Counted from the stretch's first letter, positions 1-8,196 are shown. The stretch is DNA of 8,470 nucleotides from JBHIER01 sp046760705 [NCBI: bacterium] (GCA_046760705.1 JBHIER010000119.1:1-8470); one strand, 5' to 3'. Notes: a model not told the origin generated them from the letters alone. Translations and numbers: made by a program.

Positions 1-575
<575 letters not shown>

Positions 576-648
576 ACGTTCTTTTCCTATCGCTGCGCGT
601 TGGGCGTTGGTCCTTTCCTTGATACGGCGCCATTTTCAAGGTCTGCTT

Positions 649-677
649 AAAATAACGGAAACATCTGAGAGAATCAA
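649..677 (-). promoter_or_regulatory. Candidate sigma70-type promoter for glyS
   Basis: Read on the minus strand, TTGATT (677-672) and TATTTT (654-649) are separated by exactly 17 bases. Transcription would start near 642 and give a leader of roughly 65 bases before the glyS ATG. The leader is too short for a T-box riboswitch and I see no T-box motif. Both hexamers match consensus only in part, so this is a candidate. Confidence 0.5.
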
Positions 678-780
678 CCGTTTTTTGGAGAACGGAAGGG
701 TCCATTTGAGCCCAGCCTTTTTTGTCCCCATCAAGAGGGGATCCTACCCGCCTGAACTTTGGAATTGAGAATAAAGATGG

Positions 781-809
781 AGATCTAAAGGGAAACTTTC
801 CCTAAATCT
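781..809. promoter_or_regulatory. Dyad symmetry upstream of the asnA promoter, possible operator
   Basis: AGGGAAA and TTTCCCT (789-795 and 797-803) are perfect inverted arms around a single base at 796. Outer arms AGAT (781-784) and ATCT (806-809) extend the symmetry. It lies between two diverging genes, so a terminator is unlikely. Its centre is about 61 bases upstream of the predicted asnA start point, a usual place for an activator. E. coli asnA is activated by AsnC, an Lrp-family protein, but I cannot assign this site to any regulator. Confidence 0.4.
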
Positions 810-821
810 GTGATAACTGCA

Positions 822-850
822 TTGACATCGAGTCCTTCCTCTGGTATATT
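822..850 (+). promoter_or_regulatory. Strong sigma70-type promoter for asnA
   Basis: A perfect TTGACA (822-827) is separated by 17 bases from TATATT (845-850). Transcription should start near 857, giving a leader of about 105 bases before the asnA start codon. It is among the best promoter matches in the window. Confidence 0.75.
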
Positions 851-864
851 TTATTGACGAGAGT

Positions 865-957
865 ATGAAATCCAATATGTTCCGTTTTCCAAGAGAGTTT
901 GTTGGGGATAGCACTTTGTGTTTCCTCCAGAGGAAGCCAATTGCTAAAAGGAGGTGA
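865..957 (+). CDS. Possible 30-residue leader ORF overlapping the asnA ribosome binding site
   Basis: An ATG about 8 bases after the predicted asnA transcript start opens a 31-codon frame beginning MKSNMFRF and ending KPIAKRR. Its last sense codons and stop (AAA AGG AGG TGA) are the asnA SD itself. A weak purine stretch (GAGAG) lies just before the ATG. The peptide matches no family I know and has one Asn codon (codon 4), too few for classical attenuation. A frame of this length can occur by chance, so its translation is unproven. If real, ribosomes finishing it would sit on the asnA SD and could couple or restrict asnA translation. Confidence 0.25.
   Translation: MKSNMFRFPREFVGDSTLCFLQRKPIAKRR
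947..956 (+). promoter_or_regulatory. Strong ribosome binding site that fixes the asnA start
   Basis: AAAGGAGGTG ends 5 bases before the ATG at 962. It is nearly a full complement of the 16S 3' end and settles the start at 962 rather than the in-frame TTG at 899, whose extra 21 residues would be read through this site. Confidence 0.85.
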
Positions 958-961
958 ATCG

Positions 962-2092
962 ATGGCAGACAAGAAGTCGGACCTGGCTGGGCCCGGCATC
1001 GGCGACTATGATGAGCTGGAGAAAATCCTGCCACAGGACTACAGCTCTCTGCTGACCCCAAAAGAGACGCAGAAGGCCATCTTTGCAGTGAAAAACTACA
1101 TCGAGGAGAATCTGTGCAAGGAACTCAATCTGATGATGGTTACGGTTCCTCTGATCGTAGACGTTGAGAGCGGCGTGAACGATTTACTGGACCGTGATGG
1201 CTCACGTACCCCCATCCAGTTCCACATTTCAAACGACTATGACAAGCACCCAGTAGATGCCCAGGTAGTGCAGGCTGCAACCAAGTGGAAGCGTGTCGCG
1301 CTCAAGCAGTTCGGCATGGAGGCAGGAGAGGGCCTTTGCACCGACATGCGCGCCGTGCGCAAGGACTACTTCCTCGACCACGATCACAGCGCCTATGTCG
1401 ACCAGTGGGACTGGGAGATGGTGATCACAGAAGATCAGCGCAACCTGGACTTCCTGACGGAAGTGGTAAGGAAAATCTGGAAGGTCCTCAAGGGCGCCGA
1501 GGCCCGTGTCCAGCAGCTCTTCCCCCAGTTGAGGACGGACAAGTATCCCAACCTGCCCGAGGAGCTTACGTTTCTGCATGCCGAAGACATTCTTGACCGG
1601 TTCCCCGATATGCCGCGTAAGCAGCGCGAGACAGCGATCTTGCAGGAGTATCCCGCGATCTTCATCTATGGGGTCGGCTGGACGCTCAAGGACGGCTATC
1701 CCCACGAGATGAGGGCGGCAGACTACGACGACTGGGTCACGGAGACAAAGTCCAAGGACGGCAGACCTATGCACGGCCTGAACGGTGATATTCTTGTCTG
1801 GAACCCGGTGACAAAGCGCCGCCACGAGCTCTCGTCCATGGGCATCCGCGTCAATGGCCAGACGCTCAAGCAACAGCTTGAGATCTCCGGCCAGCAAGAT
1901 TTCCTCAAATTGCCGTACCACCGGATGATCTTGAACCACGAGATCCCCCTCTGCATTGGTGGCGGCATTGGGCAGTCCCGCACCTACATGCTTCTGCTCA
2001 GGAAGGCCCACCTCGGTGAGGTCAGTGTCACCGTATGGCCTAAGGTACTCAAACAGATGTGCAAGAGGAAGAACATCCATGTCCTGGAGTGA
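962..2092 (+). CDS. asnA: Aspartate--ammonia ligase (asparagine synthetase A)
   Basis: Makes asparagine from aspartate and ammonia with ATP (to AMP and PPi). It is a class II aaRS-like fold related to aspartyl-tRNA synthetase. The 376-residue product shows family motifs in order: AGEGLCTDMRAVR (121-133), YVDQWDWE (145-152), DYDDW (254-258), LNGDILVWNP (273-282), ELSSMGIRV (289-297) and the glycine-rich IGGGIGQSR (332-340). The E. coli enzyme is about 330 residues. The extra length here comes mainly from the first 20 or so residues and small internal insertions. All motif residues I can align look intact. The promoter at 822-850 and a strong SD precede it. No terminator is visible after it, so read-through into the HAD gene 80 bases downstream is plausible. 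Confidence 0.96.
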   Translation: MADKKSDLAGPGIGDYDELEKILPQDYSSLLTPKETQKAIFAVKNYIEENLCKELNLMMVTVPLIVDVESGVNDLLDRDGSRTPIQFHISNDYDKHPVDAQVVQAATKWKRVALKQFGMEAGEGLCTDMRAVRKDYFLDHDHSAYVDQWDWEMVITEDQRNLDFLTEVVRKIWKVLKGAEARVQQLFPQLRTDKYPNLPEELTFLHAEDILDRFPDMPRKQRETAILQEYPAIFIYGVGWTLKDGYPHEMRAADYDDWVTETKSKDGRPMHGLNGDILVWNPVTKRRHELSSMGIRVNGQTLKQQLEISGQQDFLKLPYHRMILNHEIPLCIGGGIGQSRTYMLLLRKAHLGEVSVTVWPKVLKQMCKRKNIHVLE

Positions 2093-2172
2093 ACCCCGGT
2101 TGGATAGGTAGGGTTCAATATTCACACCCGAAGACAGAAGAAGGACTACGTAACTTGACGGAGAGGCGGGTG

Positions 2173-2943
2173 ATGGGTCAACAGAAGAGAGCTCTCTTTT
2201 TCGACTTCGGCGGAACGCTCATGGATTACGAGAGCGATCGAAGGGCTCACGCGGAGATGATGGAGGGGTTGCGGGCCCGATACGGGGTGGCGGAAAGTGT
2301 TGAGGAGTTGACGGCCAAATATAACCGCTCCATCGGCTCATTGCTCCAAGACCCTCTGGGCTCGCAGATGATTCTGGGGCGAGAGATCGTCCGCAGGTCC
2401 TTCCACTTTCTCATGGCCAGCTTGGGCCTCACTCCTGAGAGAAAGGACCTGCACTGGTTTCGCCACCTCTACGTCTCCAAGCATCGGGAACATCTTCGCT
2501 TGTACCCGGAGGCGCAGGGCGTGTTGCGCACCCTCCGGGGGTCTCGGCTTCACATTGGACTCATCAGCGACATCGATCACGACTTTATGATTGACCAGTT
2601 GACTCGTCTCTCCATCATTGATCTCTTCGATTCCCTCACCTGTTCCGAGGAGGCCGGGGTGTGGAAGCCGGACCCGCGGATCTTCGAGCTCGCCCTCTCC
2701 AAGGCCGGATGCACCGGTCCTGAGGCCATCCACATAGGCGACAACCTGGAACGGGACATTAAAGGAGCCAAACACATGGGTATGACGACCGTCTGGTTTC
2801 CTAACACCTCCGAGGCCATCTCCGACGAGCCCGACTATTGTATCGACAGTCTGAAGGAGGTCCTGGATGTTGTTCGCAGCGAATGTGCCGGCCTCGAAAA
2901 CGACCTTCTGGAAGCGAGGCGAAAGGAGCTGTACGGCAAGTGA
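2173..2943 (+). CDS. HAD-superfamily hydrolase lacking the second motif I aspartate
   Basis: A Rossmann-fold HAD protein of 256 residues, cytosolic, substrate unknown. Motif I is DFGGTL (residues 11-16) with the nucleophile Asp11. The usual second Asp of DxDxT is Gly13. Motif II Ser132 is in LISDID, motif III Lys165 in WKPDPRIF, and motif IV is GDNLERD (189-195). A helical cap occupies about residues 20-110. The order fits subfamily IA, the group holding phosphoglycolate-phosphatase-like and L-2-haloacid-dehalogenase-like proteins. I chose ATG 2173 because GGAGAGG ends 6 bases before it. An in-frame TTG at 2155 and an upstream ATG at 2059 (inside asnA) extend the frame without conserved sequence. 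Without the general-acid Asp the activity is uncertain, although DFGGT variants are known in this superfamily. Confidence 0.88.
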   Translation: MGQQKRALFFDFGGTLMDYESDRRAHAEMMEGLRARYGVAESVEELTAKYNRSIGSLLQDPLGSQMILGREIVRRSFHFLMASLGLTPERKDLHWFRHLYVSKHREHLRLYPEAQGVLRTLRGSRLHIGLISDIDHDFMIDQLTRLSIIDLFDSLTCSEEAGVWKPDPRIFELALSKAGCTGPEAIHIGDNLERDIKGAKHMGMTTVWFPNTSEAISDEPDYCIDSLKEVLDVVRSECAGLENDLLEARRKELYGK

Positions 2944-2962
2944 GCCCACCCTGTTTAATTTC

Positions 2963-2991
2963 TTGACAACTTCTCTCATGATTACTACATT
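2963..2991 (+). promoter_or_regulatory. Candidate promoter for the eno cluster
   Basis: A perfect TTGACA (2963-2968) and TACATT (2986-2991) are spaced by 17 bases in the 104-base gap after the HAD gene. Transcription from about 2998 would give a 50-base leader to eno and could drive the following genes through mgtE. I see no terminator between the HAD stop and this promoter. Confidence 0.65.
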
Positions 2992-3005
2992 ATGGTCACT
3001 TTTGA

Positions 3006-4334
<1,329 letters not shown>

Positions 4335-4344
4335 GGTGGGATCC

Positions 4345-4749
4345 ATGTCCAAAAGAGATCATCCTGATCCGAGCAGAAAGAGAGAATCCACCTCTTCCGC
4401 AAAGAAGAGCATCGGCCGGGGGCTGCTCCTCGGGGCCGTTCTCCTTCTCGTCTACGTCTTTCTCCTCGGAGATTACGGGGCCTACCGGATTTGGAAACAG
4501 AAGAGAGAGATCGCCCAGATGGAGCAGGCCATCGAGGCCCTCCACCTCAGACAGCAGGAGTTGAAGGAGGAGGCGGACTTGTTGAAGAACGACCCCGAAT
4601 ACATCGAAAAGATTGCCCGGGAGGAGTACGGGATGATCAAGAGAGGAGAGATCATCTACAGAATGGTCCCCTCTCTGCAAGGGGAGAAGTGGAAGAAAGG
4701 TGAGGGAAAGGATGGATCGTCGGGCGAAGAGAGACAGGGAAACCTTTAA
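4345..4749 (+). CDS. Septum formation initiator (FtsB/DivIC-like) protein
   Basis: A bitopic inner-membrane protein of 134 residues, probably part of the divisome FtsB/FtsL/FtsQ-type complex. A basic N-terminus (1-25) is followed by one membrane helix (about 26-42, GLLLGAVLLLVYVFLLG), a coiled coil (about 50-81) and the typical DivIC segment LLKNDPEYIEKIAREEYGMIKRGEII (79-104). A hydrophilic charged tail ends the protein. The position directly after eno matches the well-known eno-ftsB arrangement in many bacteria, which supports the family call. I prefer ATG 4345, preceded by GAGGTGGG, over an upstream in-frame ATG at 4195 inside eno. Its 3' end overlaps the next gene by 38 bases, implying translational coupling. 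Confidence 0.88.
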   Translation: MSKRDHPDPSRKRESTSSAKKSIGRGLLLGAVLLLVYVFLLGDYGAYRIWKQKREIAQMEQAIEALHLRQQELKEEADLLKNDPEYIEKIAREEYGMIKRGEIIYRMVPSLQGEKWKKGEGKDGSSGEERQGNL

Positions 4750-5440
4750 GCGGCTGCGCACCCATTTCATCACCGGGCTGGTCGTGCTCACACCCATCGT
4801 CGTCACGGCCTACGTCTTCTGGCAGCTCTTCTTCAAGATCGATGGCCTGCTCAGCGGGCTGCTGACGCAGTGGGGCTTCTTCGACCTCATCGGCCGCCGG
4901 ATACCCGGGATCGGTCTTGTCACTCTTGTGCTGCTGGTCATTCTCACCGGCATGCTGGCCAGAAACCTTGTCGGCAAGAAGCTGATCGAATACGGCGACA
5001 GAATTATGGCCCGCATCCCTATTTTCAATCGCATCTACGTCGCCGTGCAGCAGATCAGCCAGGCATTTTTGACAAAGAAGGGAACGGTCTTCCGCAAGGC
5101 GGTCTTGGTCGAATATCCGCGCAAGGGGGTCTACGCCATCGGGTTTTTGACTTCCGAGACCAGAGGAGAGGTTCAGGAGAGGACCGACACCGAGGTGTGC
5201 AACGTCTTCCTTCCCACGACGCCCAACCCGACGTCAGGATTTCTCCTTCTCCTGCCCAAGAGCGAGATCACCACTCTCGACATGACCATTGAGGAGGCTC
5301 TCAAACTGGTCATCTCCGGCGGTACGGTCGTGCCTGAGAAGACCATCAGCGATCAAGGGAAAGAAACAACACCCCCTGTTGAAGATAGACCAGAGGTGAG
5401 ACTCGGACAGGAGACGATCTTCGCCGACAAAACAGAATAG
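4712..5440 (+). CDS. DUF502 family membrane protein
   Basis: An integral membrane protein of 242 residues with no established function. Two membrane helices are clear (about 19-41 and 66-84), the second ending in LTGMLARNLVGKK. These are followed by RIPIFNRIYVAVQQ (101-114) and a soluble C-terminal domain with the family signature LPTTPNPTSGFLLLLPKSEI. The last 40 or so residues are acidic and variable. The start is either ATG 4712, with AGGTGAGG just upstream, or GTG 4700. I chose 4712 because its SD spacing is better. It overlaps the FtsB-like gene by 38 bases and ends 12 bases before mgtE, so all three are probably cotranscribed. An envelope role is only inferred from context. Confidence 0.85.
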   Translation: MDRRAKRDRETFKRLRTHFITGLVVLTPIVVTAYVFWQLFFKIDGLLSGLLTQWGFFDLIGRRIPGIGLVTLVLLVILTGMLARNLVGKKLIEYGDRIMARIPIFNRIYVAVQQISQAFLTKKGTVFRKAVLVEYPRKGVYAIGFLTSETRGEVQERTDTEVCNVFLPTTPNPTSGFLLLLPKSEITTLDMTIEEALKLVISGGTVVPEKTISDQGKETTPPVEDRPEVRLGQETIFADKTE

Positions 5441-5452
5441 AGGAAAGGTGCT

Positions 5453-6814
5453 GTGGCAGAGCTTAAGATGGATGAGTTGGCCGATGATATTCAGGATCTG
5501 ATCGGGCAGAATGCGAAGGGACATATTATCAATCTGCTGACCGATCTTCATCCGGCCGACATTGCCGATCTTTTGGACACACTCCCGGAGAAGGATCGCA
5601 GATTTCTCTTTGGACTTCTGGACAAGGAGGTGGCCTCCGATGTCATCTTGGAGGTGCAGGATGTTTCCCGGGAGAGTCTGCTGGACAGGTTGGACCAGCA
5701 GCGCCTCTCGGAGATCGTCGACGAGATGGATTCCGACGACGCCACCGACATCGTCAGCGAGCTGCCCACCGAGGTGGCCGAGGTGGTTCTTGACTCCATC
5801 GACAAACAGGACTCCGATGAGGTCAAAGAGCTCCTGAAATATCCTGAGGAGTCGGCCGGCGGCATTATGGCCTTAGAGTTTGTGGCCGTTCAGCAGGACG
5901 CAACCGTCGGGGAAGCCATCGAACAGATCCGGAAGGCGGCTGAGGAGATCAAGGAGATCTACAACGTCTATGTCACTGACGAGCGCGGGGTATTGACCGG
6001 TGTACTGCCTCTGCGGCAGCTTATTATCTCCCCTCCGGACACAAAAATATCTCAGATCATGGAGACCGACGTGGCCAGCGTCACCACCGATATGGATCAG
6101 GAGGAGGTGGCCAACATCGTCAGCAAATATGATCTGCTCGCGGTGCCGGTTGTGGACAGGGGGGGGAACCTGGTGGGAAGGATCACCATCGATGATATCG
6201 TTGACGTCATGGAGGACGAAGTCTCCGAAGACTTCTCCAAGATGGCTGGAACCGACGACGAAGAGATCGGTGAAACGTCGGCTCTGAAGGTAGCGGGCTG
6301 GCGCTTGCCCTGGATCATTACCAGTCTATGCGGAGGCATCCTTTCCGGGACCATCATTAGCCATTTCAAGGAGACCTTGGGGCCGCTGCTGGCCCTGGCC
6401 TTTTTTATACCTGTCATCACCGCTATGGGGGGAAATATCGGGTTGCAATCGTCGAGCATGACAGTGAGGGGGCTGGCCACTGGCGAAATCGATACCCACC
6501 ATCTGCGGAGGCGGTTGTGGCGGGAGTTGCGCATCGGGGTGCTTATGGGGGCCATATGTGGCGGGGCAGTTGGTACTGTCGCTTACATCTGGCTGAGAAA
6601 CGGACTGCTCGGCATTATTGTCGGAGGGGCCATGTTCTGCGCCGTTACTGTGGCCGCATCCTTGGGCATTTTGGTGCCTGTCTTCTTCGACAGGCTCGAA
6701 GTAGACCCTGCTCTGGCCAGCGGCCCCTTCGTCACCATGTCCAACGACATAACCGGTCTGGTTATCTACTTTGGCCTGGCCGCGCTCCTATTGAAGTGGA
6801 CTGGCGTCGGTTAG
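5453..6814 (+). CDS. mgtE: Magnesium transporter MgtE
   Basis: A Mg2+-selective channel of the inner membrane, gated by cytosolic Mg2+. The 453 residues show the complete layout: helical MgtE N domain (about 25-130), a CBS pair (about 137-195 and 200-257), a plug linker, then the membrane domain with about five helices (285-304, 311-331, 358-381, 386-409, 430-448). Signatures include PVITAMGGNIGLQSSSMTVR (320-339) and DPALASGPFVTMSNDITG (418-435), containing the pore Asp432. This Asp is also at position 432 in Thermus MgtE. Acidic clusters in the N and CBS domains fit the Mg2+-sensing interface. The start is GTG, 3 bases after AGGAAAGGTG. No leader Mg2+ riboswitch can be expected because the gene is internal to the cluster. 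Confidence 0.97.
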   Translation: MAELKMDELADDIQDLIGQNAKGHIINLLTDLHPADIADLLDTLPEKDRRFLFGLLDKEVASDVILEVQDVSRESLLDRLDQQRLSEIVDEMDSDDATDIVSELPTEVAEVVLDSIDKQDSDEVKELLKYPEESAGGIMALEFVAVQQDATVGEAIEQIRKAAEEIKEIYNVYVTDERGVLTGVLPLRQLIISPPDTKISQIMETDVASVTTDMDQEEVANIVSKYDLLAVPVVDRGGNLVGRITIDDIVDVMEDEVSEDFSKMAGTDDEEIGETSALKVAGWRLPWIITSLCGGILSGTIISHFKETLGPLLALAFFIPVITAMGGNIGLQSSSMTVRGLATGEIDTHHLRRRLWRELRIGVLMGAICGGAVGTVAYIWLRNGLLGIIVGGAMFCAVTVAASLGILVPVFFDRLEVDPALASGPFVTMSNDITGLVIYFGLAALLLKWTGVG

Positions 6815-6819
6815 CAGAC

Positions 6820-7095
6820 AATTGAAAATTGGCACCGGGAAATGAGCAACGCAAAATGAAAGACTGAAAGAACCTGGGGATGATCTGGCACTCCTGCGAG
6901 CAGGTACATTGGCTGGAGCCAATTCTCCAAGAATGTGAAGAGCTTCGTGCTATTTTCCCAAAAAGTATCCTTACCGCAAAAGCAAAAAAAGACCTCATGA
7001 AGAATGGTTCTGAAAAATCACTAATTTTTACTTTTCTCATTTGGCGTTATGCACTCTATTTTCAATTGCTAATTGTTAACTGCTAATTTTCAATT
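6820..7095. mobile_element. Probable decayed insertion bounded by inverted repeats between mgtE and recO
   Basis: The sequence AATTGAAAATT at 6820-6830 returns as its exact reverse complement at 7085-7095. Reading inward, both ends share further weaker similarity: left GCAACGCAAAATGA near 6846-6859 against right GCATAACGCCAAATGA on the minus strand near 7038-7053. The interior is A/T-richer than its neighbours and holds a remnant of a four-helix-bundle protein frame. No transposase is present and I cannot identify a target-site duplication. The interpretation as a mobile or formerly mobile unit is inference. The inverted repeat itself is directly visible. Confidence 0.5.
6880..7086 (+). pseudogene. 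Remnant of a four-helix-bundle (S23 / 23S rRNA intervening-sequence) protein
   Basis: The open frame contains HWLEPILQECEELRAIF and SILTAK (about residues 10-34). This strongly recalls the last helix of four-helix-bundle proteins, typically WLELL...LEPLLQEANELxAIFxxSIKTAKK. The N-terminal three helices, including the usual SGTSIGAN-like segment, are absent. EQVHWL appears joined directly to EPIL, as if the loop between helices 3 and 4 had been deleted. The frame has no SD and continues through the right-hand repeats to a stop at 7084-7086. Family members are encoded within 23S rRNA genes of some bacteria and also occur as scattered small genes. I judge this a non-functional fragment, identified by recall of the family pattern without a database search. 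Confidence 0.5.
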
Positions 7096-7096
7096 C
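7062..7096 (+). repeat. Five degenerate 7-base tandem units before recO
   Basis: TCAATTG, CTAATTG, TTAACTG, CTAATTT and TCAATTC follow each other without a gap, consensus YYAAYTG. Inverted copies of similar units (CCAATTT, TCAATTG when read on the minus strand) lie at 6819-6832, just after the mgtE stop. They form the edges of the putative insertion. Confidence 0.7.
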
Positions 7097-7103
7097 CATT
7101 TAT

Positions 7104-7889
7104 ATGGCAATCTGCAAGACAGAGGCGCTCGTTCTCAAAGCTCACAACTTCGGTGAGTCGAGCAAGATCGTCACTCTCTATACAAAAAAATACGGCAAGA
7201 GCGCGGTGGTGGCCAAGGGGGTGCGCCGACCCAAGAGTCGTCTCCGTGGGAATCTGGAGTCGTCCACGCATATTTCGGTCGTCTATTATAAAAAGGAAGG
7301 TCGGGAGCTGCACACCCTCAGCCAGAGTGACATCGTCACCCCCTTTCACGGTCTGCACGGCGATCTTGAGCGTTTCAGCTACGCCAGTGCCCTGTGCGAG
7401 CTGGTGGATCGTCTGACGCCCATGGAGGCGGAGAATCAGGCCCTCTTTGCCCTGACCCTGGAGACCTTCGAGGCGATGGAGAGGGTTCGATCGAAAGATC
7501 TCATCATCCTCTTATGGTTCTTCGAACTTCGCATGTTAGCCCTTCTCGGCTTCAAGCCGGAACTTGGCACATGTGTGAGGTGCAAGCGGAGAGCTGGGCG
7601 GAGCCCCCTTGGCTTCAGCCTTCCGAGGGGGGGTGTTTTATGTTCCACCTGCGCCACAAAAGATGAAGATGCCTATGCGCTCTCCCAAAAATCCCTCAAC
7701 TTCCTCCGTCACCTGCAGCGGGTACGGGCTGAAAATGTGACCAGACATATTCCGCCTCAGGGAGCGGCTGCGGAGATTGATAATCTACTTCGAGCCTTCC
7801 TGAAGTATCACACCGGTGATCTTCGGGAGATCAAATCCCTGCGAGTGTGGGACAGGCTCCATTCACGATTATCCCCGAGAGAAGTCTGA
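7104..7889 (+). CDS. recO: DNA repair protein RecO
   Basis: Mediates RecA loading on SSB-coated single-stranded DNA in the RecFOR pathway and anneals complementary strands. The 261 residues show an N-terminal OB fold (about 1-80; TEALVLKAHNFGESSKIVTLYT at 6-27) and GKSAVVAKGVRRPKSRLRG (31-49). A helical domain follows, including LLWFFELRMLALLGFKPELGTC (136-157). A four-cysteine zinc site is formed by C157, C160, C180 and C183. Length is typical. The ATG at 7104 gives the conserved N-terminus, yet no SD is visible in the A/T-rich bases before it, which belong to the putative insertion's right end. mgtE upstream is on the same strand, so the two may once have been cotranscribed. Confidence 0.94.
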   Translation: MAICKTEALVLKAHNFGESSKIVTLYTKKYGKSAVVAKGVRRPKSRLRGNLESSTHISVVYYKKEGRELHTLSQSDIVTPFHGLHGDLERFSYASALCELVDRLTPMEAENQALFALTLETFEAMERVRSKDLIILLWFFELRMLALLGFKPELGTCVRCKRRAGRSPLGFSLPRGGVLCSTCATKDEDAYALSQKSLNFLRHLQRVRAENVTRHIPPQGAAAEIDNLLRAFLKYHTGDLREIKSLRVWDRLHSRLSPREV

Positions 7890-7903
7890 AGTGGTGAGGG
7901 TAT

Positions 7904-7940
7904 CCCCAATTGTAGGGGCCGACCTCTGTGTCGACCTTTT
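7904..7940 (+). terminator. Hairpin plus T-run after recO, possible terminator within a GTAGGGGC repeat
   Basis: GGCCGAC (7917-7923) pairs with GTCGACC (7930-7936) with one mismatch around a 6-base loop, followed directly by TTTT (7937-7940). An adjoining CCCC (7904-7907) can alternatively pair with GGGG (7915-7918). It sits 15-50 bases after the recO stop, so a termination role is reasonable. The GTAGGGGCcGACC core resembles dispersed GTAGGGGCGACC palindromes that I recall from several bacterial lineages. The short T-run makes it a modest terminator. Confidence 0.45.
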
Positions 7941-7993
7941 GCAAAAGCGGACCCCGCAGGATAGATTACACCCCTGTGCAAAAAATTCTTCCT

Positions 7994-8020
7994 GGGGCAG
8001 GAGTTGTTCTCCTGCACCCC
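7994..8020. repeat. GC-rich hairpin in the recO downstream region
   Basis: CAGGAG (7998-8003) pairs perfectly with CTCCTG (8009-8014) across a 5-base loop. Outer GGGG (7994-7997) pairs with CCCC (8017-8020) over a two-base bulge. No T-run follows. It lies in a stretch with no convincing gene and may be a dispersed palindromic repeat. Confidence 0.5.
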
Positions 8021-8126
8021 AACCCCCAGTCATGGAGCCCATGTTCATCCTCTCTCAAACCCTCCTGTGCAGTAGCCGCGCTCTCCATAGCGATTACGAT
8101 AACTCCAGGCATTTGTTCGTAGGGGT

Positions 8127-8196
8127 GTAGCCGAACTTTCCAAAGTTCGCACGCGGGGATGGGTGTCATTGAGCGCGCACACCAATCGGCGGCTAC
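8127..8196. repeat. Branched palindromic element
   Basis: CGAACTTT and AAAGTTCG (8132-8139 and 8142-8149) form a perfect 8-base palindrome around CC. The preceding GTAGCCG (8127-8133) is the exact reverse complement of CGGCTAC at 8190-8196. Between them GGTGT (8162-8166) can pair with ACACC (8179-8183). The whole folds as an outer stem with two inner hairpins. There is no open frame of note. I read it as a dispersed palindromic repeat or small structured RNA. Which of the two cannot be told from one copy. Confidence 0.55.

Noticed and set aside
576-642. T-box riboswitch in the glyS leader
   Set aside because: The predicted leader is only about 65 bases and no T-box sequence or specifier stem is visible.
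899-961. Upstream TTG start for asnA adding 21 residues
   Set aside because: The extension reads through the strong SD at 947-956 and is not conserved family sequence. ATG 962 is far better placed.
1229-2125. 298-codon open frame on the minus strand across asnA
   Set aside because: It is the antisense shadow of asnA. Its translation has no family motifs, while the plus-strand frame carries every AsnA signature.
2059-2172. Upstream ATG for the HAD gene overlapping asnA
   Set aside because: The added 38 residues precede the normal HAD N-terminus and lack conserved sequence. ATG 2173 has a well-spaced SD.
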